From: Thysanoteuthis rhombus | Taxonomy: Eukaryota; Mollusca; Cephalopoda; Oegopsida; Thysanoteuthidae | NCBI GenBank assembly: GCA_963457665.1 | Contig: OY735225.1 | Span: forward strand, 3,414,086 to 3,478,085 | Length of the DNA: 64,000 nt | Reading direction: 5' to 3' | In this document: in pieces, positions 23,401 to 35,649 of the stretch | Layout: every line of letters begins with the position of its first letter | Numbering within the stretch: the stretch's first letter is position 1 | Position numbers and translations under genes: made by a program | Notes under the pieces: model-generated | Seen by the model: only the letters and a program-made list of their open reading frames with translations | Told to the model about the DNA's origin: nothing | Database searches by the model: none

Positions 23401-24680
23401 CACGTTCAAGTTAACATAACGTCCTTTACGGATCAATTATCTAAAAAGCATAAATCCTCAAACCATTTTCAACCCTCAAAAACATTGAAAATAAAAAACA
23501 TCTTATTTAGATATTCCTTTGGGGCACCTAGAGATCTCGGGACTATGCAGCTGCACTTTTTGCACCGACTCAAGTACGACACTGCAAACACTAACATCTA
23601 GCGTTGGTGGGAAATATGTCACTATTGCCTTGAGAAAGACGGCAACCATTCTGCCTAATTCTCTTTCAATGAAGAGAATGTAAAACTGAATTATGTTTGT
23701 ATTGGGCACTTTGCCTAGTTTTCTGTAATTTTCAAGTCGAAAGTGTTTTTGATTAAGAGCCAAGTGTTTTGACCTTCCTGAGGTCAAATATGGAATATGA
23801 AGAAACGCAGAACACGTGGGACGCTACAAGAGGCTGGGAAATACAACTGAACAAGCTTGCTATGAAGAATGAGAAGAAAGATGACATTCTCTACAGGAGT
23901 TAGTGAATGATGCTCTAAGAGCTTACACACATCAATCGAGCAATTTCCCTGATTATTTTGGGAATTGTGGAATCTTCTGTTCTTAACATTTTCAAAGTAT
24001 TTTGTAACACATACATACATACACACACACACAATACAGTCAGTCAGTCAATGTGGAAAGCAAATTTTTTTAAAAAGTCTTTATTCTTGGGACAGGTTTT
24101 ATTTCAGATGAGCATTTCCAAACTGAATGAAATAAAATACAAAAAAGGATCAGATTGGATAGAGGGAGAGGGTGTGGGGATTAGAGAGAAAAAAAAAGAA
24201 AAAACACAAACTTGGTTTCCACATTGTCTTTCTATTATCGTTAGGTTGGATAACTCTTGTTCAATCATACACCATAGGTATACAATTTGTACATTCTGGT
24301 TAATTGGAACATGACTAGAATAGAGCAATTAGGGGGCTGTCTTGGTTCTCATCTACACATTTGATTATTAGATTTCATGTGGCTGGGGCAGACCGAGTGG
24401 TCGGGCAATCAGGCGGTGTTTGAGGGCCCAAGCTGCAAATGTTATGGAGCCAATAAACCCTCTGCCCATGGGTCCAGGTCACTGTCAATCTGCTCCTGGT
24501 ATGTGGCTACTGTCAATGTCTCTATAGATCTTGAACCAATCAACTGTTTCAACCCCCCCATGGGTCAGGCCTTTTCACTTAATGTGAAGGGATTTTAAAG
24601 ATATTGAAACATTTGAAGGATAATGGTGCTGTACAATTGTAAGCCTAACTTAATGTACTCAGATAAATAGATGGTAACGG
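23400..24680. other. Unassigned stretch
   Basis: No gene shown. The minus-strand frame 23503-23787 (about 95 codons) has no motif I recognise. A short repeat 'ggtcactgtcaatctgctcc' at about 24475 relates to 18004. Confidence 0.4.
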
Positions 24681-24713
24681 GGTTGCCGCTACGATAAATT
24701 CTGAACCAATCTT

Positions 24714-25265
24714 AGCTGGCCTGATCTAGGGAAGAGGTGGGGGCAAATGCCCCGTTTGCTCCTTCCTCTCCAGTGGATGCCCATGTTTCACAGCTTTTCA
24801 GTTTTCCTATGATCTCTAGGCATACTTTGAGCTGCTATGCTTCAGTACCCTGAATTGTCAAGTCTGGAACCAGCTCTCAATCAGTCACCATGCTATCACT
24901 ATCAATAGCTAACCTCATTTTCTACAGCCATAACTGGTTGTACTGATAAATTGCCTTATAGCAATCTTGCACTATGTCCCAAGTAATCTTTTTCTCTCGA
25001 TCGATATGCAATACTAAATGTTATATCAAAATTGATAACATGGGCGTTATAGGGGAGGTGAGGGTACAAGAAGATATATCCAGATCTTAGTTGGCAGGTA
25101 ACAAACTATGGAGTGCCTACGCTGACAGTTCATAGCAACCCATTGATCCACGGACTCAATAAGGTTTCAACTCTCAGACCCCCCCCCCCGCGGAGTGAAG
25201 GCTTAATCCAGGGGAGAACAAATACTTGGTTTGCAGCCTCCAGCAGAAACCCATGATTGATACAT
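24714..25265 (+). repeat. Dispersed repeat family Y, two copies
   Basis: About 24714-24800 ('gggggcaaatgccccgtttg', 'ccagtggatgcccatg') and about 25183-25265 ('aatacttggtttgcagcctc', 'ccagcagaaacccatg') share a pattern also found at 28803-28885 ('gggcaaataccctgtttgca', 'ccagcggaagcccatg'). Confidence 0.45.
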
Positions 25266-25269
25266 TAAT

Positions 25270-26645
25270 CTGTATCTCAGAACTCCAGTAGTTCTAACTT
25301 TTTATATACTTTGTGCTGCATGGTAAATAAGGTAGTAGGAGTATAAAATCAGCAATGGTGGTAGTAGTAGTCATTGGATGCTAACCCTACTCTCCAACAG
25401 TATGGATGGCAACCTGTTTGTAGGTTCTTGCAATCAATAATATCATAAAGGGTATGTTAGGTAGTAATAAGGAGGTAGAAAAGGAGGGAGGAGAAAAGAA
25501 AATTAGGAAGTTGTTTGAAGTATAGGAAGATTTTTGCAAATCAAACCAGTCCACATTTGTAAAACATTTGTAAATTTGGATGAGTACTATGGAATTTTCT
25601 GAATTTCTTTATTCATTTTCTCATTGTTTGTGATACTCTCCACCATATTCTTCAATGGCTTGCTCATTCATCCAACTCTGTATCGCTTGATTGTAACGTC
25701 CCCTGCCCCCAAACTTCAGTCAAAATACAAACCAAAATGTAGCTCCAAAATCTGAATGAAAAAAGAAAAACTTTTTAAAAACCTCTAACCCCCCCCCCTA
25801 CTACCTCGGGGATTGACTGGCTATAAAAACAAACAAATCTAGTGTTGGATGGGTCAGTCTTCCATCTAATCTAAGTAGTAAATTCTTGCTGGGAGACAGA
25901 CATGAAATATTTAGCAACAAAAGGTGAAAAATTCAAACTTTTTCAACTGCTAAAATGAAGTCCCCAGGACGACTATGCTGCTGCAATTGTGTTTTTCAAT
26001 TCGAACGTCTGTGGACTTAGATAAAGTTAAAATCTTAATATATAAGGGAGAGGTATGCTCCAGTGCTGCCTCACTGACCCCATCAGGCAAGCGAGAGAGA
26101 GAAAGAGATCTTTACCTATGGAATTAGCATCCAACTTTTTCGAAAAATGAGATTGAATCGTGTTGGAAATTTTTTAATTTTTTTTGGTCGGTGCTCCTAA
26201 CATCCATTCTCAACTTACAAGAACAGTTTGGATGAGTATCAAGAGCCGGTGGAGCTCTAAGGCCACTGACCCACAGTGGACAATCCACCAGACCCCCTGC
26301 TAACACGTCATGGGCCAGCGTGGTAGGGCATGGCCCATCACTCCCCATGGTTTGCACACCAAAAATTATAGATGAAAGCATGGATGAGCAATGAAGATAG
26401 TAACACATGAGATTGGTTAGGTAGTTTAATTAGAAGGGAGAGTGGAGAAAAATTAGGCAGTATACTAGAGGATGGGAAATTTTTCACTGATGAAACAAAT
26501 CAATATAATATTAAGGTAAAAACATGGACAGGCAACAAAGACTGGTAGGGATAAGGGAGAGAACGGTGAAATATAAACCATTTTATAAACACCTGTGGAA
26601 TTTCCACTGGTTCAGGTAGTGGCATGTTATTTCTAAATCTTACCA
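25270..26645. other. Family K fragments and unassigned DNA
   Basis: Family K at about 25480-25570 and 26405-26625. The minus frame 26124-26408 overlaps it. C and T runs at 25786-25800. No gene. Confidence 0.4.
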
Positions 26646-27224
26646 CATCCTTCGGAGAAGCCATTTAACACTTGGAGTGGTGAATAAATCGCAACTAAAA
26701 AGTAAGTCTTGCCAAATAATACGAATAAAATAGAAGATAACTTGAAAAAAAAAAAAAAAAAAAAAAAAAAATCTATTAGCAAGTAAAATTACAGGTGCAA
26801 CACCAACTAGCTGCAAGGAATTCATTCCCTGGAGCCAGAGTTATGCCAGCTTTGAATAGACCAACTCAGGAAACTGTAGAAATACCATCAACAAATATAT
26901 TTAAAGAAAAAAAAAAGTTGTTGCCTAATCAGGTATCAAGTTATTTATACTTGAGATAAGACAAAGATGGCTTAGAGAATTGGGGGAGAGTAAGGATGGA
27001 AGAATGGTTAAATCATCTTTGCTGTTCAATCAAAGAAGCTTCTAAGACCAAAGTGGACGTCAATGAAAGATCGGCTCTCGAGGAATACAATGAGTGTTCA
27101 ACTCCTACCAGAAGCCACTTCATTTTTGATTTTTCACACCCTAGCAATTGAAGTCTGTATCAACACAGAATTTTGTTATAAAAAGCAAAATAGAATTAAA
27201 GTTAGCAATAAAATTAGCTTGATT

Positions 27225-27660
27225 TAAACGAATAGTACTCCAAATCTTTTACAAAAAGTTTATAAACATCTAGTAAAGAGCTAAACAAGAACTACAAGTT
27301 CAACAATGCGCCCACCATCTGAGGTAGTATTAGTAGGAAGAAATGCAAGTTGTTTTTCTGAGTAAATTGATTCTCTTACTTGCGAAATATTGCATGTCTA
27401 ACGGTTATATATACTGTAGATAGAATTGATACACAAGAAAAATTTCAACATTTTAAAGTTTTGTAAATTAATTTTCAGGCAGTTGCAATAAAAAAATATT
27501 CTGTGAGTATTATTTTCAATAGAGATCATAAATCACCATTTTTCAAATTTTTAAATATAAAAAAATGCAGACATTTGACATTCTATTCTCACATAGCAGC
27601 TTGTAAAAATAAAACCTCTTCCTTCATCTTTGTTTAATTCAATCACAAACAACCAACTGA
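27225..27660 (+). repeat. Dispersed repeat family R, copy 1
   Basis: 'gcccaccatctgaggtagta', 'gattctcttacttgcgaaat', 'tattattttcaatagagatc' and 'cctcttccttcatctttg' match, in order, 41.77-42.13 kb and 48.65-48.95 kb, and, reversed, 57.92-58.27 kb. Confidence 0.6.
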
Positions 27661-27984
27661 AAAGCATCTTGTTCTGGACACATCTCAAAGAGAAAAGGCC
27701 TGTATCCAAAAACAGGCGATTTAAGAAATTTTACAGGAAAACATTTCCATATTGACATTAAAATGTATTTTCAAAATATTTTTGACACTATAATGATTTA
27801 AAAGTAGGCCACATTTTCCGCCCAAGTAAACTTGAAACTGGGATTTCACTTAAAATTCCTTTCTAAAGGACAAAGGAATTGCTTTGTATTAACTAAATTT
27901 CTATTCCAAACAGAAGGCATAACTTTAGTTCATTAACATCATTGGGAAACTATTTGCACTGTACCCATAAAAAATGACTGGATT

Positions 27985-28180
27985 ATTTACGTGTGAATCG
28001 ACACTTTTGCCGAGGATCAGTATCTGAGCACTCGGCTTAGAATCAAAGCGTCGCTTCCTGGCCCTCTGCCTAGGTTTAGAATGAAGTATGTGCACATCTA
28101 CCATCAATGTGTAACTCCCTGGCACTTCTGCCTAGGAAGAGAGTGCAGTATCAGTGCACTCATTACAAACTAAGTCTTAC
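27985..28180 (-). repeat. Degenerate tandem units with an exon-like frame
   Basis: Two to three units of about 55-60 bp carry 'ctgcctaggtttaga' and 'ctgcctaggaagaga' at equivalent places. On the minus strand 27991-28131 is a 47-codon frame, with a good acceptor ('ctctcttcctag') and a moderate donor (GTAAAT), including the basic run 'RQRARKRR'. The tandem structure makes repeat origin more likely than an exon. Confidence 0.35.
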
Positions 28181-28199
28181 ACACTACACAAAGATATAT

Positions 28200-31100
28200 G
28201 GACATACATTGTGTTTCATGAGGATGAGGAAATTTACTGACTAGAGCTTGTTAATACATTAATTTGATCCAAAAATTATTCAAAATTTTTTTCCTCATCG
28301 CCCGAAAAGGAATCAAGTTGTATGGAGGCAGTTTTGAAATTGGGAAGTAATTTTAGTATTTCAATTCGGTTTGTATAGGGAGAAGGTTTTGATTTTTTTT
28401 TTTTTTTAAATTTTATTTTTACTATCTTATCAATTTTAACGTGGGTGACTCCAGCGTGGGGAATAGAGGTGTACTAAACTTTAAAAAAAGAAAGTAAAAT
28501 TTGAAGTCGGTCGAGAAACTTTCTCACCTAACAATAAACTTCCAAGTCATTTCACATAAAATTCAGATAAGTGGCAATGCAAACCTAGAAATTCTACCTG
28601 CTATCTATAGAGTAAGCAAGTACGACCTACTGTCTGATCTAGATGTCAGGTGGTGCAGTTGACGGAAACATGACCTGCTCCTGGTGTGACAAGATCCCCC
28701 GTGAATAACACTATTTTTTTAAAATTTTATATTTTGGGAATACTTAAAGCAATTGTACTGTCCTATTATCGTTTATTGGTTTAAAAGATTCCGTTTTTCT
28801 AACACCCACGCCCTTGGAGAGAAGGCTGGAGTTTAGTGGGCAAATACCCTGTTTGCACCCACACCCCAGCGGAAGCCCATGAAACGTAACCATAGTTTTC
28901 TATCCCTTGAAACAGGAGGTTTGTTTTCCTTTTGAAAAGGTTTTGTTCCTACGGTTTAGTCCTAATCCTAAATACAACTTTTTAAATCATTTTCTTCCAC
29001 GAAAAGTTGGCCTTAAACCAACTTTTTCGCCATCAATTCACTTTGGGACTCCCCTCCACCCAGCCCAGTTATTCCATAATTCTAGGCTACACCAAAAATG
29101 AGATTTTATCTGCCTTCTCACCGGGTGGGGGTGTTGACAGGATCAGCTCAACGTGAGGGTCCGCCGTACACTGGGCAAAAATCATCCCGTCGTCACGAAC
29201 AGTGTCCCGAAGGCATCGGCGGCGGGAATGGGGGGGGGGTCGGTGACCATACCCTTCTATTGCAATGAGGGTGCTGGTGCAGCCCCAAGGCAGCGGATTC
29301 TCCACAACCAACTGGACATTGCCTGTATTTTTTTCCTCAATGATTTCTTAACAAGCACATTGAACAACAGCCACATCCAAGAATATCGATGTTCGAAAAA
29401 AAAAAATAATAATAAAAAAATAAAAATAAATGAAATGAAATAAAATAAAATTGATAAATAAAAATAAATGAATAATTAAATAAATGACAAAATAAGAATA
29501 ATTATCCTACCATCGGTCATACCAAAATATAACTATAGCTGGCTAAATAATGCAACTCACTGATGTCAAAAGAAACTTATTTCAAGTACATTCATTCATA
29601 CTTTCGCACTGTTCATTTGAACGACATTGTTTCCATCTATCTTGGTAAATTCAGGTTTCGTAAGTTTTATCAACAATGGCAGTGGTGATTGATATGACGG
29701 GTGGGAATCTTGTCTATACGGTCGATAAAACCCACAAAAAGAAAAAAAAGTTATAGAAGTAAAACAGTATTACTAGAACTCATCTAAAGTTGCTAAAATA
29801 GAATACATAACAGGATTTTTTTTTCATCGTCAGAAACCTCAAATAAAAATCTTATGTACTTAACAACACCGACGACTGCAATTCGCAGCAATGTTGATGA
29901 AAATTTTTTTTTAAATTCTATGTAGAGAAAGGTACTAAAATAGAAACGCATGTCTAAAAGGTGTAATTTAAACCAGAATCCCTGGGAAGACTCCCAGTAT
30001 ATCCCCCGTCCGGTAATTAGTCTCACTCGTGGAGCACACACGTCAAAATTTGACAGAAGAAAAAGAAAAAAAAAATGTAGAAGTTGCTCTAGTGTTGGTT
30101 TTCGAGACATGTGCCGTGCTCTGACACCGATCTTAGTTATGAAACTCAGACATTAGACAAATATTCTTCTAAAGCATTTTGAAATTACTACGATCTATGC
30201 AAATAGGGATTCATGCCTTTGGGCGAGGTCAATAAGTTATCAGTAAGATTTAGCCCTCGGGTAAGTGCTTTTTAAGTTTGTTTGTTTTTTGTGGTAAAAT
30301 ATCGCGCTCTCTCGTCAAAAAAGAGGCAGGCATTCATGAACTATTTTTATGAAATCAATATAGGCGAAAAAACAAAAAAATAAAAACAGAAGCGAAAACA
30401 ACAGACTTCATCCCATATTCTCTACTCATTCACAATGATAAAGTTTCAAGTAATTTTTACATTTTGACCCGTAGTGTTAGCTGACATTTATGGCTACGAG
30501 TTATGCATACGCACTGCGTTCGGCATATAAATTGACCACCAGTATTTTCATACCTCTTCTCCCTATACAAACAAATAACAGAATCAAATTTATAAAATCC
30601 GATTCCCAACTTCGAAACTTTCTATAACTTTATTCCTTTTAGGCCATTGAGAAAAAATAAAGTTTTCTGATCCTCAGTGCCAGACAGTAATTGCTCTTTC
30701 AGAAAATTCCCGTCCTTCCTTTAAAAGGAGGAGAAAAAACCTGTGGAAAATGTTTACCTGATCACACCTACTAACAGCGCAATCACTACATATATGTGTG
30801 GGTGTCCGCTAAAGTATTTTGTTTTATACCACCATCCTGGAAAAGTAACAGCGGACGTTTGACGTGATCAGGAACTGTTTTTATGAAAGCCATAGGCCAT
30901 TTTATTTTATTTTTTTAACTGAAATAATTTTACTAAACTATGCAAACCGGGCCAACCCACTATTTCAGAAGGTACTAAGCACTGAAGCGTATATCGCACG
31001 TTAAAAAAAATGGAGAAAGAGGAGGAAGGGGGGAGGAAAGGAAAGAAAACAAACAAACAAACACTTTAACCGTAACCTCCTCCTGAGAAAAAAAATGTAT

Positions 31101-32240
31101 AATTGCCTTGTGACAATGACAAAGTAAACCGATTGAAACTGAAAAATTGTCGATATCAGCTTCTCTCAGAAATCGGGGGGCCCCGACTCCGCACCATCGA
31201 AAACTAGCATACCTCATTATTTGTTTCTTTACTCAATGATGTCAGGAAACAATTCCTGACACTACACGCAGACGTCTCTCGTGCGTACCGGATTTCTTGA
31301 TGAGGCCCCGAGATATCTTGGAGAGGGGGCGTTAAATTACGCTGGGGGTCTCCCAATTACAAAATGTCTTAAAAACATTTTGAGCCCCTGCGGATAGTGG
31401 GAACCCAAGTTGTAGAACATGCCTAAACTGGCGGCTATATTTCACTTATTCACCAAAATCTTAAGAGAAAAACAAACTCTTTCTCTACAAATAAAAATAA
31501 AAAAATGACTTAATCGTCACTATGGACGGATTCAAACAATTACCACTTTCTTGGTTACAAAATTAAACTAGTTCTGCTTGAATACAAAAAGTTCTTTTTT
31601 AAAAACAATTTCTTGGGGAAAAAAAGGCACTGAGCTACGCAACACTAAATTAAACGAATTTCGAATTGATAAATTTGATAAGTTTTTACCATTTTTTTTC
31701 TTTGCTAGCCATAATTTTTCTTAGGAGTGATTAGGGTGGGAAAAAAATCACAAAAAAAAATGTAACATTGAGAGAGTAACAATTAAGCAAATTTAAAGAG
31801 TTAAACAAAACGCTGAACAAACGAATAGAAAAAAAAAATTAAAAACAGATGCGAATTTTTAAAAAATCCTATTAAACATGACAAAAAAAGAAATAGACAT
31901 TTAGACAACTTGGTATAGATTTCAAAAATTTGTTAAATCTAAAATGAACAAATAATGGAAAATGATCTGTAAAACTAAGGTAAATGACCTGAAGTTACTG
32001 AAAACCGTCTTCATTGTCTATAAATCGAAATTTTGCAACACGTTTTCTTGGGACGACTGACAGTGATACACGCACTGTCATTTGTTTGAATAACTTATGA
32101 GAAGACTTAGTAAGCAGTTTGTTCTGTACCACCTGTAACTAACTTAAACTAATCAAGAAAACATTTTCGACCAGGTTTGGAATTAGTTATTCTCTCTATA
32201 GAATATGTAAATCGCAAGTAGTTAAGGAGACTACCAGCGT
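28200..32240. other. Unassigned stretch, one family Y copy
   Basis: Family Y at about 28803-28885. A GC-rich segment at 29120-29310 has open frames on both strands but no motif I know. A minus-strand segment at about 30765-30848 has an acceptor ('gttacttttccag') and donor (CAG/GTAAAC) around an open frame, but is too short to support. No RNA gene seen. Confidence 0.35.
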
Positions 32241-32251
32241 ACCATTCTTAC

Positions 32252-32283
32252 CCCAACGCCGGTAAAAAAGACATAATTGCGGT
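32252..32283 (-). CDS. Possible second exon, 32 nt
   Basis: On the minus strand a strong acceptor ('cttctcctttcaaacag') precedes 32 nt, followed by GTAAGA. Joined in phase 0 to the exon at 32764-33093 it stays open. The segment is so short that all three frames are open, so this is only suggestive. Confidence 0.2.
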
Positions 32284-32763
32284 CTGTTTGAAAGGAGAAG
32301 CAACGAAGCACTTTCAAAAGCGATGAAGTTTTGGAAATACCGAAAAAAATAATAGATAAAAGCAAAGTCGAATTTAACAGATTGGGCCCCAGTGTATCTC
32401 TTGGGGGCCCCCTTCAATTTTTTTGTATAATTTAGCTAGATATTTTCAAAGTCAAACAAAAGTGAAATTTTCATAAAATTATGATGTCTTATTTCACGTA
32501 AAATCCTGTATGAACCAATTAATAATCTATCAATCTTTACGTAACAAATCCTCAAACAACTGGAAACATTTTTTTCACGGCATATTCGGCGAGGGGGGTC
32601 TTAAAATCTTGGGGGCCCCCCTGGGCAACTGGATTGCTCGTACTGCCTTACGTACGCGATGGTCTTGCGAAAAGAAAAAAAAAAAAAACAAACAATTCAA
32701 CGCCGAGAGGCAAGTCATTAAAACTACTTGTTTAAAAAGGTTAAAAAGTATTTATTTACTTAC

Positions 32764-33093
32764 AAGTATCAAAACGATATATACCGACATCACAGCCAAG
32801 GAAAGGCAGATCATCCCGATGACGGTAAAGAGTATTTTTTTCCTAAATCTGTTACAAAAAGGGACAGAATTTTTTTGATTTCCAGATTTAGGCAAAGTCT
32901 CCCTTGTGGATTGAGTCTTTTGTCCGGCTTGTTCTTCAGTAGAAAGGGGACTGGTTTCTGTAATGTCCACTTCGTCATTATTGGTTGCTTGAAATTGTCG
33001 AAAATAGACAGCCGGTAAAAAATTTTTCTCAATACTATGGCTTTCATCAAGAGGACCGAGAGTCGAGGCTTCCGTGCAAAGCTGGGACGTCAT
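32764..33093 (-). CDS. Candidate first coding exon of a single-pass membrane protein
   Basis: The ATG at 33091-33093 opens 110 codons to a consensus donor, GTAAGTAAAT, at 32763 downwards, leaving phase 0; read through, the frame stops three codons later. An in-frame TAG lies about 70 nt upstream of the ATG, supporting this start. The first about 80 residues are hydrophilic, rich in Thr, Ser, Glu and Gln ('DITETSPLSTEEQ'). Then comes a basic cluster 'NRFRKK' (81-86), followed directly by an about 24-residue hydrophobic segment, 'ILFTVIGMICLSLA' onward (87-110). Basic residues before the membrane segment and no signal peptide suggest a type II (cytoplasmic N-terminus) topology. The extracellular part would be in later exons at lower coordinates. 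I recognise no family. A CpG-rich SINE lies about 330 bp upstream. Confidence 0.5.
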
Positions 33094-33424
33094 GACGACT
33101 TCAGTAACTCGGAGGGAATGTAAATAAAACTGAAACCACTTGGCTGCGAGGAATTCCCTTTTCTAAAAATAGTTGAACACTTCATTGAACAGTAATAACT
33201 GTGAGTGTGCGTAACTTACTAAAATCATAGAAACTTTCTAAAAGGTGAATCTTAACTTGAAAGTATAAATCATACGTGCATGAATAAATTAATAAATAAA
33301 TAAAACGTTCTGGACTAGTATAGATTTTTTTTAAATTCAAAAAAAGATTTATAATGTTTTCGCTTGAAATGATGCTTGGTGAGAGAATTAAAATCCAAGT
33401 AGTTGGAGCGTCAATCAAGTCCCA

Positions 33425-33720
33425 AGTGGAAGTGCCGGTTGCACGAGCGGTTAGCGGCACGCGCGGAGAATGGATTCGGCGGGCCGAGTTCAAACCCTGG
33501 TTGAGACAGTTTGTGTCCACTTTGCACTAATGCCCTTGGGAGAGACATGGATCTATCTATCTCCAAACTGTGAGTGAAGTAGCCAAAGGTGAAATGAGCG
33601 ACGCCACTTCGGGTGCTTGACGCCGCTATTTCACATATTGCGAACAGATACTTGTGATACTCGCTGCTGCGTGGGGTCCCCCGGACCGGGACGACTGAAC
33701 TCGCTGTCTGCGTAACTAAT
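33425..33720 (+). repeat. tRNA-headed SINE with conserved central domain
   Basis: The head carries an A-box-like 'gcacgagcggttagcggc' (Leu/Ser-tRNA-like) and a B-box-like 'ggccgagttcaaaccc'. Then come 'ctttgcactaatgcccttgg' and the central block 'gcgacgccacttcgggtgct', 'tatttcacatattgcgaaca', 'tacttgtgatactcgctgct'. The head matches 3020 and the central block matches 63395, 17235 and 55350. CpG-rich compared with its surroundings. Confidence 0.7.
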
Positions 33721-33729
33721 ATTCGTAAA

Positions 33730-35645
33730 TCTCTTGTTCAATGTAAAATCCTAACCTTTAAAACTAAGTGTCGTGATTTCTTCTCATTTGCTAACCAATG
33801 AAAAGATGACACGTTTCGTTTCTTTTCCTTTTTCTATTTTTAATATCTTTTTTTTGTTCACTTTCTTTTAAAGTACTTCTCCGTCAGATTAGGTCTGGAC
33901 TGCTGGTTTCTTTCTAGATTATTTTCTTTTTTTTTGCCAGCTGTGTACTTCACGTTATCGAAAATTATCTTGCACAACGAACAAATATGTTTTGCTTTCC
34001 TTCCTTCCTTTCTTTCTCGAATACGGCTTTAAAAAGAAAGTTCAAGAAAATCAAGAATTCTTCCGTCCGAAAACAGGATTAAAAGTACCATGATTTTCGG
34101 TGTCGAAGGCCCTATTACTTTTTCCCCCAGAATAAGTCTAAAAATTCCCCTTATGTGACTGCCTCCTACAATACGAAGATTATTTGAATTTTCAAAATTT
34201 TGCCAGCCGAAATTAGGGTGCGTCCAGTGGTGGAAACGGGGTGTGGTGGACGCAGGGGTACGATGCATACCTACCTCTCAAATTCAAGGGGTTTCATGTT
34301 TTATGTCTGCATAACCGTTGGCGTATAAGTAGTTCCCAAAACCTATTTACAGACTTGCCAAGGTTTAGAAAATTTTATGAGACAATTTCCTTAAAAATTG
34401 AATCTCCAATGGGGGTGGGGATCTTCAATTCTGGAAGCCCTGAAAACAGCGATTCCAGTCTATTGAGAACCTATCTTGTCGTAATTTTAAAACGCGATAC
34501 GCGGGATTCTAGGTAGGTCTGCGAATAGGATTGAAAAAAATTACAGGCATTTTTTTTTCAGTGCGAGAGATTCTTGCTAATTCATAACATGAGAGTGGGA
34601 TGGGGGAGACCACACTCGGCCTCAAAAATGCGCGAGTTTCCCGCGAAATGCGGGAGACTTGGTAGGTCTGCATTTCCATCACCGGATACGTCCTTGACCC
34701 CTTTGGGTCATAGCGTCCTCGGCAGCGGGAAATAAGGTAAATAATATACAATTAGAAGTTAGAGTTACAGTCAACCAGAGGCGTACTCAGTGAATTAAAG
34801 AAAGAAAAGAAGAACATGTTATAATCGTTTAACCAACTTAGAGTAAGATTTCTTATTAAAAAATTTGAAAGAATCGAATTACACAGATTCTTTTTTTTAA
34901 TGCATGAATATTATGAATGATGACACTAAACACTTGTTGAGAATTAAATCAGACGCTAAATATCATCCATTCATTAAAAACATAAGAGGAACAGATGCCT
35001 CAGCTTCTGTGTCAGTGGGGAAAAAAACTTCGTTTCGTTGTAGTTGGTGTTTCTCGCAGGAATTTACCAAAAATAAGAAAGCATCTTTTTTTTTTTTTTT
35101 AGCGAAAAAAGAAAAATGTGCATCGTTCGAGCAGCAGCTAAACTTTCTCTTATTGTTGTTATTATTATTATTATTAGTTTTATTTATTTATTCTTTGTAG
35201 TTATGTTGGAAGAATTGCAATCCTCCCTCGACCGAACAACAAGGCATATATATGTCTGTGTGTCTGTCTACATCTGTCTGTCTCTAGGCCTTCTTCTTGG
35301 GAGCCTCCCGTTTGTCTCTCTATAAGTGTCTGCCTCTTCTTAACCTTCTTCTTGGAAGACCTCCAAATGGAAGGTGTACTCAACTGCAGCAGTGTTTAGT
35401 GTGCACATCAACTGCAAATCTTGCTCATTAGTCTCTCTCCCCTTCCTCATTTTCTGCAGAGTCGGTGCAAGGGTTTCAGGCGCAGAAGTTTTCTACGTAA
35501 TGCATCCCCACTGCCAGATCTTCTTATAAATCTTTCTTTTCCAGAAAGGTCAGTACTGCGCCCCCACCCCCGAGTTCTACGCCCTAGGCGGTTACATAGT
35601 TTACCCACTGGCCCAGATTTTGAGATATGTAAAGCACGGTCACAT
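33730..35645. other. Unassigned stretch with family X fragments
   Basis: Minus-strand family X left-end fragments at about 34490-34515 ('gcgggattctaggtaggtct') and 34630-34672 ('gaaatgcgggagacttggta'). Short duplicated 'ccttcttcttgg' segments at 35288 and 35344. No gene. Confidence 0.4.
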
Positions 35646-35649
35646 TTTT

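Noticed and set aside
29087-29443. GC-rich segment open on both strands
   Set aside because: No start, splice context or recognised motif; composition alone can explain the frames.
30765-30848. Minus-strand exon with hydrophobic stretch between acceptor and CAG/GTAAAC
   Set aside because: About 80 nt, with weak inverted similarity between its two edges suggesting a small element; phase does not fit the 33-kb exon.
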